Of a DNA stretch of 43,139 nucleotides, positions 1 to 7,084 are shown one piece after another. The stretch spans positions 431,101-474,239 of the forward strand of contig NZ_NGMO01000001.1 in assembly GCF_002140175.1 (NCBI RefSeq), read 5' to 3'. The DNA is from Candidatus Enterococcus wittei (GTDB lineage Bacteria > Bacillota > Bacilli > Lactobacillales > Enterococcaceae). Within the stretch, counting starts at the first letter, position 1; the number at the start of each line of letters is the position of its first letter. A model generated the notes under the pieces. The model searched no databases, was not told the DNA's origin, and was given only the letters and a program-made list of their open reading frames with translations. The position numbers and the translations under genes are program-made.

Positions 1-98
1 ATGTACTAATGTCTATACAAATATTAGAATTAAATAAGAATATTCAAAATAAAAAGAGAGATAGCCTGCTTTTTATAAAAAAAATCTCATTTAACGAA

Positions 99-275
99 AA
101 AAGAGGCTGGAACAGAAGTGGTTAACTCCGAGAAATAAGAAGGAATTCACGAAAATTGCTTTTCAAATTTTTGTGAATTCCAGCTTATTATCGAAGTAGT
201 TGCTTCTGATTCCGCCGTTTATACATATTTAGAGCGTGAAACAAGAGTAAAATAATACTTTTGTTCCACGCTCAC
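99..275. repeat. Dispersed intergenic repeat, copy 1 (MITE-like)
   Basis: This ~177-bp element is nearly identical to 6881-7058. It begins with AAGAGGCTGG at 101 and ends with a hairpin (GAGCGTG at 232-238 pairing with CACGCTC at 267-273, the arms extended by further pairs). An inner 9-bp perfect inverted repeat, GGAATTCAC (142-150) and GTGAATTCC (173-181), is intact here but lost in the other copy. The two ends are roughly inverted repeats of each other, and no reading frame is seen. It lies just downstream of the disulfide reductase gene, where its hairpin could help end transcription. That it is a non-autonomous mobile or BOX-like element is inference. Confidence 0.8.
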
Positions 276-331
276 CTTATACTCACACTGTATATAAATC
301 ATAGAAATTAGTAACAAAAAATCTCATTTTT

Positions 332-1654
332 TTATTTCATTAAATAAGGTATATCGCTCATCATGGTCGGGTACCCAAAAATAAACTGATTTAAATCTTT
401 TGCTCTTAACTGCTGATTGATCATTAACATCAAATCGTTAATTAGTTCGTCAGCCGATTCACTCAGAACTGTCGCTCCAACTAAATAGTTTTCTTGATCA
501 AATAGTAACTCTGCTTTAGCCATTGGATCATTCCGCCGATGATACGTAAACCAGTTAGTAAGGTCAATTGATTCCGTCCGATAACTCCCCTCATCCTTTT
601 CCTTAGTTATGCCAACTTTGGCTAGTTTTGGACTAGCATAAACAATCGTTGGTATTAAGGGGTAGGTTATTTTATTTATTGTTGGTTGAAGGATGTGATT
701 CGCCACATATGTTCCTTCAAAAGTGGCAACTGGCGTTAATTTAGGCTGTTTTTTTGCCACTACATCTCCACAGGCATAAATGGCTGGATTACTCGTTTGC
801 ATCGTCGAACTAACCCTAATCCCACTTTTTTCTGTTGCTACATTTGCCTTATCAAGGTTTAAGGATGCTATATTGGGCTGTCTTCCCGTTGAGCAGATGA
901 TTGCATCGGCTTGGTATTCTCTATCTTCGGTTATTAGCTGAAACTGAGTTCCCTTTGGTTGGATCTTTTTCGTTTCAATATTCCACTCGAACATAATCCC
1001 GAATTCTTCCATCTGCTTTACTAACTCCTGAACTAGAGGTTCATTGAACTCTTTTAATGGATGTGTATTATGATGAATAATCGTTACTTGACTTCCAGCA
1101 GCATGAGCAATGGTAGCAAGCTCAAACGCAACGTAGCCTCCTCCGATAAAGATGATTTTTTCTGGTAGGTGATCTAATGAAAGAAAATCTGCACTAGTTT
1201 TCAGATATTCTTTCCCTTCAATTTGTAATATCGACGGCCGTTGACCAGTTGCAATCACAAACTTCTCCGCTTTAAAAAGCTGGCCGTTCAGTTCAATTTC
1301 ATTTTCATTCAGGAATTGTGCAGTTCCCGTTTTATAATCAATCCCCGCTTGCGCTAAAGCTTGTTGTCTGTTTTCTGACACTGGATCAGTAAAGGTCCGT
1401 TTGAATGCTTGTAATTTTTCCCACTCAATAGATGGTACACTATTGAAACCTTTACCGATGAGCTGGCTTACTTTCCTTTGTGCTTCCACCCCACTCAATA
1501 AGATTTTCTTAGGGTCACATCCACGATTAGGACATGTCCCACCCCACAGATCTTCTTCAACGATTAATACGGATTTCCCCGCTTGGCGAAGTGGGTAGGC
1601 GGCACTGAGACCAGCCACTCCTGATCCGATAATGATTACATCGTATTCTTTCAT
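332..1654 (-). CDS. FAD-dependent pyridine nucleotide-disulfide oxidoreductase (glutathione reductase-like)
   Basis: A 440-residue class I flavin disulfide reductase, expected to pass electrons from NAD(P)H through FAD to a redox cysteine pair and then to a disulfide substrate. Visible motifs are the FAD Rossmann loop GSGVAG (residues 10-15), the redox pair C41-P-N-R-G-C46 inside the family motif GGTC(x4)C, a second nucleotide-binding GGG near residue 170, and ACGDV for FAD near residue 300. The C-terminal motif that in glutathione, lipoamide and mercuric reductases carries the proton-relay His of the opposite subunit (HPT.SE) reads YPTMMSD here, so that His is Tyr and the Glu is Asp. It is the third gene of an operon, 6 bp after the ATPase gene, which suggests its substrate is linked to the imported solute. 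The substrate cannot be named from sequence; glutathione, coenzyme A disulfide or another low-molecular-weight thiol are possible. Confidence 0.85.
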   Translation of the reverse strand: MKEYDVIIIGSGVAGLSAAYPLRQAGKSVLIVEEDLWGGTCPNRGCDPKKILLSGVEAQRKVSQLIGKGFNSVPSIEWEKLQAFKRTFTDPVSENRQQALAQAGIDYKTGTAQFLNENEIELNGQLFKAEKFVIATGQRPSILQIEGKEYLKTSADFLSLDHLPEKIIFIGGGYVAFELATIAHAAGSQVTIIHHNTHPLKEFNEPLVQELVKQMEEFGIMFEWNIETKKIQPKGTQFQLITEDREYQADAIICSTGRQPNIASLNLDKANVATEKSGIRVSSTMQTSNPAIYACGDVVAKKQPKLTPVATFEGTYVANHILQPTINKITYPLIPTIVYASPKLAKVGITKEKDEGSYRTESIDLTNWFTYHRRNDPMAKAELLFDQENYLVGATVLSESADELINDLMLMINQQLRAKDLNQFIFGYPTMMSDIPYLMK

Positions 1655-1660
1655 ATACTT

Positions 1661-2608
1661 TTACGCTTCCTTTCTACTTAAAAACGCAAAAACATCTCCT
1701 CGAGAAATTTTCCCTACAGCCGTTTCTTTATCGACGACAACTACTGCTTCTTCTTTTTTTAATAAAGCATATAGCTCTTTCAAAGAAGTATATAACGAAA
1801 CACGAACTTGCGCTCCAGCTATATCTTCAGAGAAACAGCCATTCAAAATCAACTCCTCGATTTTTGTTTCTTTATGCTGGACTGATTCATCAAAAAAACT
1901 ACGGACAAATTCATTTTTCGGGTTTAGCAATAATTGTTCCGGAGTATCACATTGGATTAGTTTGCCTTCTTTCATGACGGCAATTCGGTCACCTAATTTG
2001 ATGGCTTCTTCCATATTATGCGTGACAAAGACGATAGTTGTCCCTAACTCATCGTGAAGTGAAAGAACTAATTCTTGTAAAGAGGCTCGTGAGAGTGGAT
2101 CAAGTGCACTGAAAGGCTCATCCATCAAGATCACTTCAGGATTTGCTGCAAGGGCACGGATAATACCAACACGTTGCTGTTCTCCTCCGGAAAGCTCAAG
2201 CGGCATGCGATTACGATAGCTTTCCGGATCTAATCCTACTTTTTGCAAGAGTTCATCTGCTACTTTTGAACGTTTTTGTTTGTCCCAACCTAGCATTTCG
2301 GGAATAATTTCTATGTTTTGCTTTACTGTCATAGTGGGAAATAAAGCGATTTGTTGCAATACATAACCCATTTGCCATCTCATTTTTTGCAGATTGTAGT
2401 TTTTCAATGATTTCCCTTTGAAGTAGACTTCACCCTCGCTTGGACTTGAAAGACCATTGATCATTTTTAGAGAAGTGGTTTTCCCGCTACCCGATGGACC
2501 GACTAATACAAAGATCTCCCCTTGTTCAATGGAAAGATCTAACTGCTTGATGGCATATTTATCTCCATAACTTTTCTGGACATGATTAAACTTGATCAAT
2601 TCTGTCAA
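1661..2608 (-). CDS. ABC transporter ATP-binding protein, EgtV/OpuCA-like
   Basis: About 315 residues. It energises import through the permease encoded just upstream. From the in-frame GTG (2617) numbering: Walker A GPSGSGKTT at residues 40-48, signature LSGGEQQ near 142, Walker B LMDEPFSALD just after, then a short C-terminal tail resembling a single CBS module. The family includes glycine betaine/carnitine/choline importers (OpuA/OpuC, ProV) and the ergothioneine importer EgtV. The GTG at 2617 overlaps the permease stop (GTGA) but directly abuts AAGGAG; a TTG at 2608 sits 8 bases after that Shine-Dalgarno and is preferred here. The 4-bp overlap indicates translational coupling. Only one CBS-like unit is present, whereas osmosensing OpuA ATPases carry two. 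Confidence 0.88.
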   Translation of the reverse strand: MTELIKFNHVQKSYGDKYAIKQLDLSIEQGEIFVLVGPSGSGKTTSLKMINGLSSPSEGEVYFKGKSLKNYNLQKMRWQMGYVLQQIALFPTMTVKQNIEIIPEMLGWDKQKRSKVADELLQKVGLDPESYRNRMPLELSGGEQQRVGIIRALAANPEVILMDEPFSALDPLSRASLQELVLSLHDELGTTIVFVTHNMEEAIKLGDRIAVMKEGKLIQCDTPEQLLLNPKNEFVRSFFDESVQHKETKIEELILNGCFSEDIAGAQVRVSLYTSLKELYALLKKEEAVVVVDKETAVGKISRGDVFAFLSRKEA

Positions 2609-2613
2609 TGGTT

Positions 2614-4143
2614 TCACTCCTTAATTAATCCTTCATTTAGCAAGAATTCATGTGCAACTTCTGCTGGTTGTTTCTTTTCTACGTTTACTTGATAATTCAT
2701 TGTACGCATCTGTTCTTCTGTAATCTTATTGCTCAATTTTTCTAAAGATTTCACAATTTCAGGATGCTCTTTTGCAAATTTTTGTTTCATCAATGGAGCC
2801 CCTTGATAAGCAGGAAACAGACCTTGATCATCTTCAAGGGTCACAAGATCATATTGTTTTAACTCACTGTCTGTAGAGTATGCATCTACTAGATTGACAT
2901 CTCCATTAGTTATTGCCTGATAACGTAAACTAGGCTCCATACTTTGCACGCTAGGGAAATCCAGTTGATATAGTTCTTGGATTCCTTTATAACCATCTGA
3001 ACGATCAATAAATTCCAAAGTAAATCCTGCTTTGATCTGATTTTCTATTTTGGCTAGATCTGAAATTGTGGTAAGCTGGTTTTCTTTTGCAAAATCATTT
3101 TTGAGTGCCAATGCATACGTATTTTGGTAGGCCATTGGTGGTAAAAGGGTCATTTCAAACTGGTCATTCAAGAGACGATTTGCTTCTTTATACGTTTCTT
3201 CCTTTGTCAACTTCTGCTTTTTTAATGTATCTGGTACTTTTACTAAACTTTCTAAAACTGTACCTGTAAATTCTGGATAAATATCAATTTGGTCATTTTC
3301 TAAAGCGCTAAAAAGAAAACTTGTTTTACCAAAGTTTGGTTTCAACTCTACTTCAACCTCGCTGTTTTCCTCAATCAACTCTTTATACATTTGGATCAAT
3401 ATATCCGGTTCCGCTCCTAATTTCCCAGCGATTGTAACTTTTTCTTGGGTCAATAGCCCTGTCTGATAAAAGGATGTGCCAGCAATCACTGTCAAAAGCA
3501 ATCCCAATGTGATCACAGCATATCTTGGTTTTAGATGTTGTAAAATGCGGATCAAACTACTGAAAATGATGGCTAGTAAAGCCGAACTGATGGCACCAAT
3601 CAAAGTCAGCACCGGTGTATTTCGATCGATCCCCAGTAAAATAAACGTACCTAATCCACCAGCACCAATCAATGCGGCCAATGTAGCAGTTCCAATGATC
3701 AATACTAAAGCGGTACGTATGCCAGAGATAATCACTGGTAAAGCAATTGGTAATTCTACTTTGATCAACCTTCTGAATCGTGACATACCAAATGCAACAG
3801 CGGCTTCTTCAATCGAAGGGTCAATCTCAGTCAACCCAATATACGTACTTTGAAAAATAGGTAATAATGCATAAAGAATTAATGCTATCAAAGCTGGCAA
3901 TGTACCGATCCCTACAAAAGGAATCAATAAGCCTAATAAAGCTAATGAGGGAATTGTTTGAAGCACGCTAGTCACTTGTAGCAATATCTCTGCCAATCGT
4001 TTATGATTGACACTCCATATTGCTAAAGGAATAGCGATCAGCGCTGCCACCAATAAAGCAATTAACGAAATAGATAAATGCTGGAATGTGGCAGCAAATA
4101 ATTCTTCTTTTCTTTCAATCAGTGTCTGGACAAATGTATTCAT
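2614..4143 (-). CDS. ABC transporter permease fused to substrate-binding domain, EgtU/OpuCB-CC-like
   Basis: A 509-residue fusion. Residues ~1-225 are a hydrophobic BPD-type permease with the EAA-like loop near [15 protein letters not shown]; residues ~230-509 form an extracellular OpuAC/QAT-type solute-binding domain (signature-like segments [26 protein letters not shown] and [19 protein letters not shown]). The fusion imports a quaternary-ammonium-type solute such as ergothioneine, carnitine, choline or betaine. The permease-binding fusion with a one-CBS ATPase is the layout reported for EgtUV (ergothioneine) in streptococci and relatives; assignment to ergothioneine rather than an osmolyte is inference. 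It is first in a three-gene operon, has a strong AAGGAAGG ribosome site, and its promoter is overlaid by a perfect 9-bp palindrome, so it is probably repressed by a dimeric regulator. Confidence 0.88.
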   Translation of the reverse strand: MNTFVQTLIERKEELFAATFQHLSISLIALLVAALIAIPLAIWSVNHKRLAEILLQVTSVLQTIPSLALLGLLIPFVGIGTLPALIALILYALLPIFQSTYIGLTEIDPSIEEAAVAFGMSRFRRLIKVELPIALPVIISGIRTALVLIIGTATLAALIGAGGLGTFILLGIDRNTPVLTLIGAISSALLAIIFSSLIRILQHLKPRYAVITLGLLLTVIAGTSFYQTGLLTQEKVTIAGKLGAEPDILIQMYKELIEENSEVEVELKPNFGKTSFLFSALENDQIDIYPEFTGTVLESLVKVPDTLKKQKLTKEETYKEANRLLNDQFEMTLLPPMAYQNTYALALKNDFAKENQLTTISDLAKIENQIKAGFTLEFIDRSDGYKGIQELYQLDFPSVQSMEPSLRYQAITNGDVNLVDAYSTDSELKQYDLVTLEDDQGLFPAYQGAPLMKQKFAKEHPEIVKSLEKLSNKITEEQMRTMNYQVNVEKKQPAEVAHEFLLNEGLIKE

Positions 4144-4169
4144 AATACCTTCCTTTCCGTTCTTATTTA

Positions 4170-4198
4170 AGTATAAACATTGGTGTTCAAAACACCAA
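4170..4198 (-). promoter_or_regulatory. Promoter of the EgtU-like operon with overlapping palindromic operator
   Basis: On the minus strand TTGGTG (4193-4198), a 17-base spacer and TATACT (4170-4175) form a good sigma-A promoter about 20 bases before the operon's ribosome site. A perfect inverted repeat, ATTGGTGTT at 4179-4187 and AACACCAAT at 4191-4199 with a 3-base gap, covers the -35 box and most of the spacer, exactly where a repressor would block RNA polymerase. The regulator is not identified. Confidence 0.7.
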
Positions 4199-4210
4199 TT
4201 AAGTTGCCCT

Positions 4211-4283
4211 AAAAAAACTGTTCAGAAAACAAGAGTTACTCTCTTAGGATTCACCCATAAGTAACGCCTATCTTCTAAACAGT
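4211..4283 (-). terminator. Terminator hairpin with inner stem; possible short terminated RNA
   Basis: On the minus strand an outer stem (ACTGTTtAGAA with TTCTgAACAGT, 4273-4283 and 4217-4227) encloses an inner 6-bp stem GTTACT/AGTAAC (4260-4265 and 4235-4240) and is followed by seven Ts (4211-4217). A TATGAT -10-like box lies at 4285-4290, so a ~70-nt terminated transcript is possible. It ends before the EgtU-like promoter, so it is not that gene's attenuator unless a longer transcript enters from upstream. Confidence 0.5.
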
Positions 4284-4324
4284 AATCATACTTTTATGGT
4301 ATGTGGGATGAAGAGGATGTTTAC

Positions 4325-4382
4325 AAAAAAATTGCTTTTCGAAACCCTCCTGTGAAGTGAAAAAGTTTCCTGTCGGGTTTCG
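4325..4382 (-). terminator. Terminator-like hairpin
   Basis: CGAAACCC (4340-4347) pairs with GGGTTTCG (4375-4382) around a 27-base loop. On the minus strand the stem is followed within 9 bases by seven Ts (4325-4331). No gene directly upstream explains it. Confidence 0.4.
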
Positions 4383-4443
4383 CAAAATAAGGTAGGAAAC
4401 AAACGCTGAAATGAACTGATAAAGCTAAAGCGTAAAAAAGGAC

Positions 4444-4517
4444 AAAAAAACAGCCAGCAACAGTTAAATCTCGTGGGGGAGATACTTTGTTGACTGGCTT
4501 GTTCAAAAATTATTATA
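4444..4517 (-). ncRNA. Candidate short structured RNA ending in an intrinsic terminator
   Basis: On the minus strand a clear -10 box TATAAT (4512-4517) is followed about 12 bases later by a long hairpin: AGCCAGtCAAC (4489-4499) pairs with GTTGcTGGCT (4452-4461), with an inner ATCTC/GAGAT stem (4468-4472 and 4479-4483), then GTTTTTTT (4444-4451). This would make an RNA of roughly 60 nt. The -35 region is weak. It matches no RNA family I can recognise and expression is unproven. Confidence 0.4.
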
Positions 4518-4557
4518 CTTTATCTTTTATCATTTGCGTTAAAAAAGTAAAAATCGG

Positions 4558-4586
4558 TTGTTTTAACATCATAACTGTTAAAACAA
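4558..4586. terminator. Perfect 10-bp inverted repeat, possible terminator
   Basis: TTGTTTTAAC (4558-4567) and GTTAAAACAA (4577-4586) form a perfect stem with a 9-base loop. It overlaps the stop codon of the small minus-strand frame 4578-4781, and short T runs follow on the minus strand. Confidence 0.4.
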
Positions 4587-4781
4587 ATATAAAATAACGG
4601 TAGTTATATATCGATCTTTATTTTGCCTACCAAATGGTTCTAAAAAATAAGGCCCAGGGAGAGTTATATTCATCCGTTTGTGAATCATCTCGTATTCATC
4701 AAACAATCTAAATTTCTTTATCTTCATACTTTCATGCAAAAGGTGTACTTTTAGCGGCCAATATCTTTCATCCTCCTCCAT
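4578..4781 (-). CDS. Small hypothetical ORF or gene remnant
   Basis: A 67-codon open frame in an otherwise gene-poor stretch (4144-4904), ending in a terminator-like hairpin. The protein is mixed charged and aromatic, with no membrane segment, signal or motif that I recognise. No Shine-Dalgarno stands well before the ATG; instead the first codons themselves read GGAGGAGG, which could serve a downstream start. It may be a decayed gene end rather than an intact gene. Confidence 0.2.
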   Translation of the reverse strand: MEEDERYWPLKVHLLHESMKIKKFRLFDEYEMIHKRMNITLPGPYFLEPFGRQNKDRYITTVILYLF

Positions 4782-4835
4782 GTGGAGCTTGTCCCATTCC
4801 CTTTTTCAAGGAATGAAAAAAATTAGTTTTTCCTA

Positions 4836-4863
4836 TTGAACAACTGGATACATTCAGTATAAT
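4836..4863 (+). promoter_or_regulatory. Promoter of the YitT-like gene
   Basis: TTGAAC (4836-4841), a 16-base spacer and TATAAT (4858-4863), about 42 bases before the ATG at 4905, with AAGAGG as ribosome site in between. Confidence 0.65.
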
Positions 4864-4904
4864 AAAGAAGTTGCTGAAAATTTTCAAAAGAAAAGAGGTT
4901 AGAA

Positions 4905-5576
4905 ATGAAACAGATAAAATTTTTACTGGATTTATGTGGAATCATTCTAGGTGCTGGTATTTATGGATTGGCGGTAACTGGAATCAATATCCATGCAAAA
5001 TTAGCAGATGGCGGTGTAACAGGTATTGCTCTTTTATTAAATCATTTATTTAACTTTGCACCATCCATCACTTCACTGATTATTAATTTGCCTTTATTGA
5101 TTATCTCATTATTTATTTTTGGAAAACATGCATTTATACGAACAATTGTAGGAACATTTTCGTTAGTTTTCTTTTTAAATCTGTGGGAAAATCTTCAAAT
5201 ACATTTTGCTGTTCAAAATCTTCTGCTCAATAGTCTAATGACGGGAATCCTTTCAGGTATTGGTTGTGGTCTCGTTTTCCGCTTTGGTGGAAGCACTGGA
5301 GGTACCGATATCATTTACCAAGCGATTGAAAAATATTTCAATATCAATATTGGTAAAAGCTTATTTTTCATTACCTTTGGTATTTTAGTCGTCTCTTTAT
5401 TATATCTTGACTTTATACATTTCGCATATACTTTACTAAGCTGTTCCATTTTATCCTTCACTTTAAACAAAGTAAAAGAGATGCGATTTATCTCTACAGT
5501 GAGAAAATTCACTTCTATGCCATCTGGCAATGAAATGGAACAAATGGAGTCACTGGAACAATTTGAACAATTCTAA
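4905..5576 (+). CDS. YitT family (DUF161) membrane protein, short form
   Basis: A 223-residue integral membrane protein of the YitT/YqfU family. Five or more hydrophobic helices are visible from residue 5 to ~185, with family-like segments GVTGIALLLNH near residue 37 and GLVFRFGGSTGGTDI near residue 123. Most YitT proteins are about 280 residues and end in a cytoplasmic DUF2179 domain. This one stops after the membrane part with an acidic Gln/Glu-rich tail, so that domain is missing. The start at 4905 has AAGAGG six bases upstream. It is monocistronic, with its own promoter and a double hairpin after it. The molecular function of the family is unknown. Confidence 0.85.
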   Translation: MKQIKFLLDLCGIILGAGIYGLAVTGINIHAKLADGGVTGIALLLNHLFNFAPSITSLIINLPLLIISLFIFGKHAFIRTIVGTFSLVFFLNLWENLQIHFAVQNLLLNSLMTGILSGIGCGLVFRFGGSTGGTDIIYQAIEKYFNINIGKSLFFITFGILVVSLLYLDFIHFAYTLLSCSILSFTLNKVKEMRFISTVRKFTSMPSGNEMEQMESLEQFEQF

Positions 5577-5586
5577 GTTTACACTG

Positions 5587-5682
5587 CTTTCTTTGATTAA
5601 GATATACTTCATTCTTAATCAAAGAAAGACGATGCCTGATTCTCTTCAAAGTTGAAAAGAAAAAGACATCGTCTGCTTTTAT
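5587..5682 (+). terminator. Double hairpin terminator after the YitT-like gene
   Basis: A perfect 16-bp stem (5587-5602 with 5613-5628, 10-base loop) is followed by a second hairpin, GACGATG (5628-5634) with CATCGTC (5667-5673), containing an inner CTCTTCAA/TTGAAAAG stem and leading into TGCTTTTATTTTT. It ends plus-strand transcription. Confidence 0.7.
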
Positions 5683-5832
5683 TTTTGAGCTTGTGATATT
5701 TTCTAAAACTAATTATTGTAATTCTAAAGTACTACACTCTCACTAGAAAAAATCGTAAAATAGGTGTCCATTTTGTTTTTCCATCTTATTAGCTTTGATC
5801 AAAAGATGATTGTCGCCTTTTCCTGTACAAAG

Positions 5833-6861
5833 CTAAGTATTGTCCCTACTGACCCCACCGGAAACAACTAGTTTTCCTAAACCTTTTCCACTACCAACTT
5901 CCATCATTGCTCTTTCTAAACTGGCAGCAGTGATCCCTTCTGAATAAACTTTAGTAAGATGACTATGAAGTTGCTTTTTCTCAATCAAATCAGCAATGAA
6001 TCTTAAAATAGCTCCTTGAGATTCCTCGTGAACCCCCGCATCTGTTTTCGTGAACATATACTCCCAATCAAAACTGATCGATCGATTTTTAAACTCACTT
6101 AATGGAATTGGTTGTTCTGTATGAACGATCATGCCTATATGTCCTAGCGGTTGAACGATTTCCTTGATTTCCTCCAAATAAGGCGCAACATCGTATAATA
6201 CAGCAATATAGGCGATTTGTTCCATACGCATCTTTTCGAGTTGTGGCTTAAGGGGTTGATGGTAATCGACAGGAACGTCTACACCGTTTTTCTTCAACCA
6301 CCAAAAATTTTTGGGACTAGCAGTTGCAGCAACTTTCAATCCGCTCCATGCGGCTAACTGAGTCAAGATAGATCCTACTCCTCCTCCACCATTAATCACT
6401 AAGATTTCCTTACCTTTATTCGCATTTTTTTCTGGGATAAGGCAAAACTTCTCAAATAGTAATTCGTAAGCAGTCAGTGAAGTTAGTGGTAAAGCAGCCG
6501 CTTCTTCATTGGTTATATTCGTTGGTGCTTTTGCAACAACTCGTGCATCCACCAATTGATATTGTTGGTGACTTCCATCTCGTTGTGTCGTACCAGCATA
6601 ATAGACACGATCTCCTACTTGGAAATTAGTGACAGTGTGGCCTTTATCTACTACATATCCCACACTATCGAAGCCTAAAACAGTCAATTTCTCACTTTGT
6701 TTCGTCTGCCTTATTTTGACATCCACTGGGTTAATAGAAACTGCTGATACTTCAACTAAAAGATCATTTCCTTCGGGTTTAGGAACTGGAACAAGTGTCT
6801 CAATTAGATGTTGATGTTTTGTCTCTTTATAAAAACCAATTTTTTTCATAAGTGATGCCAT
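5833..6861 (-). CDS. Zinc-type alcohol dehydrogenase-like / quinone oxidoreductase family protein
   Basis: A 342-residue medium-chain dehydrogenase/reductase of the zinc-binding alcohol dehydrogenase-like subfamily. The N-terminal GroES-like fold contains SINPVDVKIR (residues ~43-52) and the nucleotide-binding region contains NGGGGVGSILTQLA near residue 158. The usual structural and catalytic zinc cysteines are absent, so it is probably an NADPH-dependent reductase of quinones or enones rather than a zinc alcohol dehydrogenase. The ATG at 6861 is preceded by GAAAGAAGG at 7 bases; a second Met is at codon 5. Repeat copy 2 begins only ~20 bp upstream, so the promoter must lie inside the repeat or further away. 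The natural substrate is unknown. Confidence 0.85.
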   Translation of the reverse strand: MASLMKKIGFYKETKHQHLIETLVPVPKPEGNDLLVEVSAVSINPVDVKIRQTKQSEKLTVLGFDSVGYVVDKGHTVTNFQVGDRVYYAGTTQRDGSHQQYQLVDARVVAKAPTNITNEEAAALPLTSLTAYELLFEKFCLIPEKNANKGKEILVINGGGGVGSILTQLAAWSGLKVAATASPKNFWWLKKNGVDVPVDYHQPLKPQLEKMRMEQIAYIAVLYDVAPYLEEIKEIVQPLGHIGMIVHTEQPIPLSEFKNRSISFDWEYMFTKTDAGVHEESQGAILRFIADLIEKKQLHSHLTKVYSEGITAASLERAMMEVGSGKGLGKLVVSGGVSRDNT

Positions 6862-6880
6862 GCCAAAACCTTCTTTCCAA

Positions 6881-7058
6881 AAAGAGGCTGGGACAGAAGT
6901 GGTTAACTCCGAGAAATAAGAAGGAATTCACGAAAATTGCTTTTCACATTTTTGTAGGTTTCAGCTTATTATCGAAGGGGGTGCTTCTGATTCCGCCGTT
7001 TATACGTGTTTAGAGCGTGAAACAAGAGTAAATCATACTTTTTGTTCCACGCCCTCTT
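6881..7058. repeat. Dispersed intergenic repeat, copy 2 (MITE-like)
   Basis: Near-identical to 99-275 over its whole length: AAGAGGCTGGGACAG at the left end and TTTTTGTTCCACGCCCTCTT at the right, the two ends being imperfect inverted repeats. The inner GGAATTCAC arm is kept but its partner has mutated. The element separates the stop of the hypothetical gene (7085) from the reductase gene start (6861), so it occupies the reductase's upstream region and may supply or insulate its promoter. Confidence 0.8.
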
Positions 7059-7084
7059 AATTGTATCTTTAATTTTAAAACAGC

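Noticed and set aside
4201-4300. Riboswitch or T-box leader for the EgtU-like operon
   Set aside because: The hairpin lies upstream of the operon's own promoter, no T-box consensus or known aptamer core was found, and the leader after the promoter is only about 20 nt.
4321-4506. 61-codon minus-strand frame
   Set aside because: It starts with TTG inside a terminator hairpin, spans two stem-loops and has no ribosome site. Structured RNA explains the sequence better.
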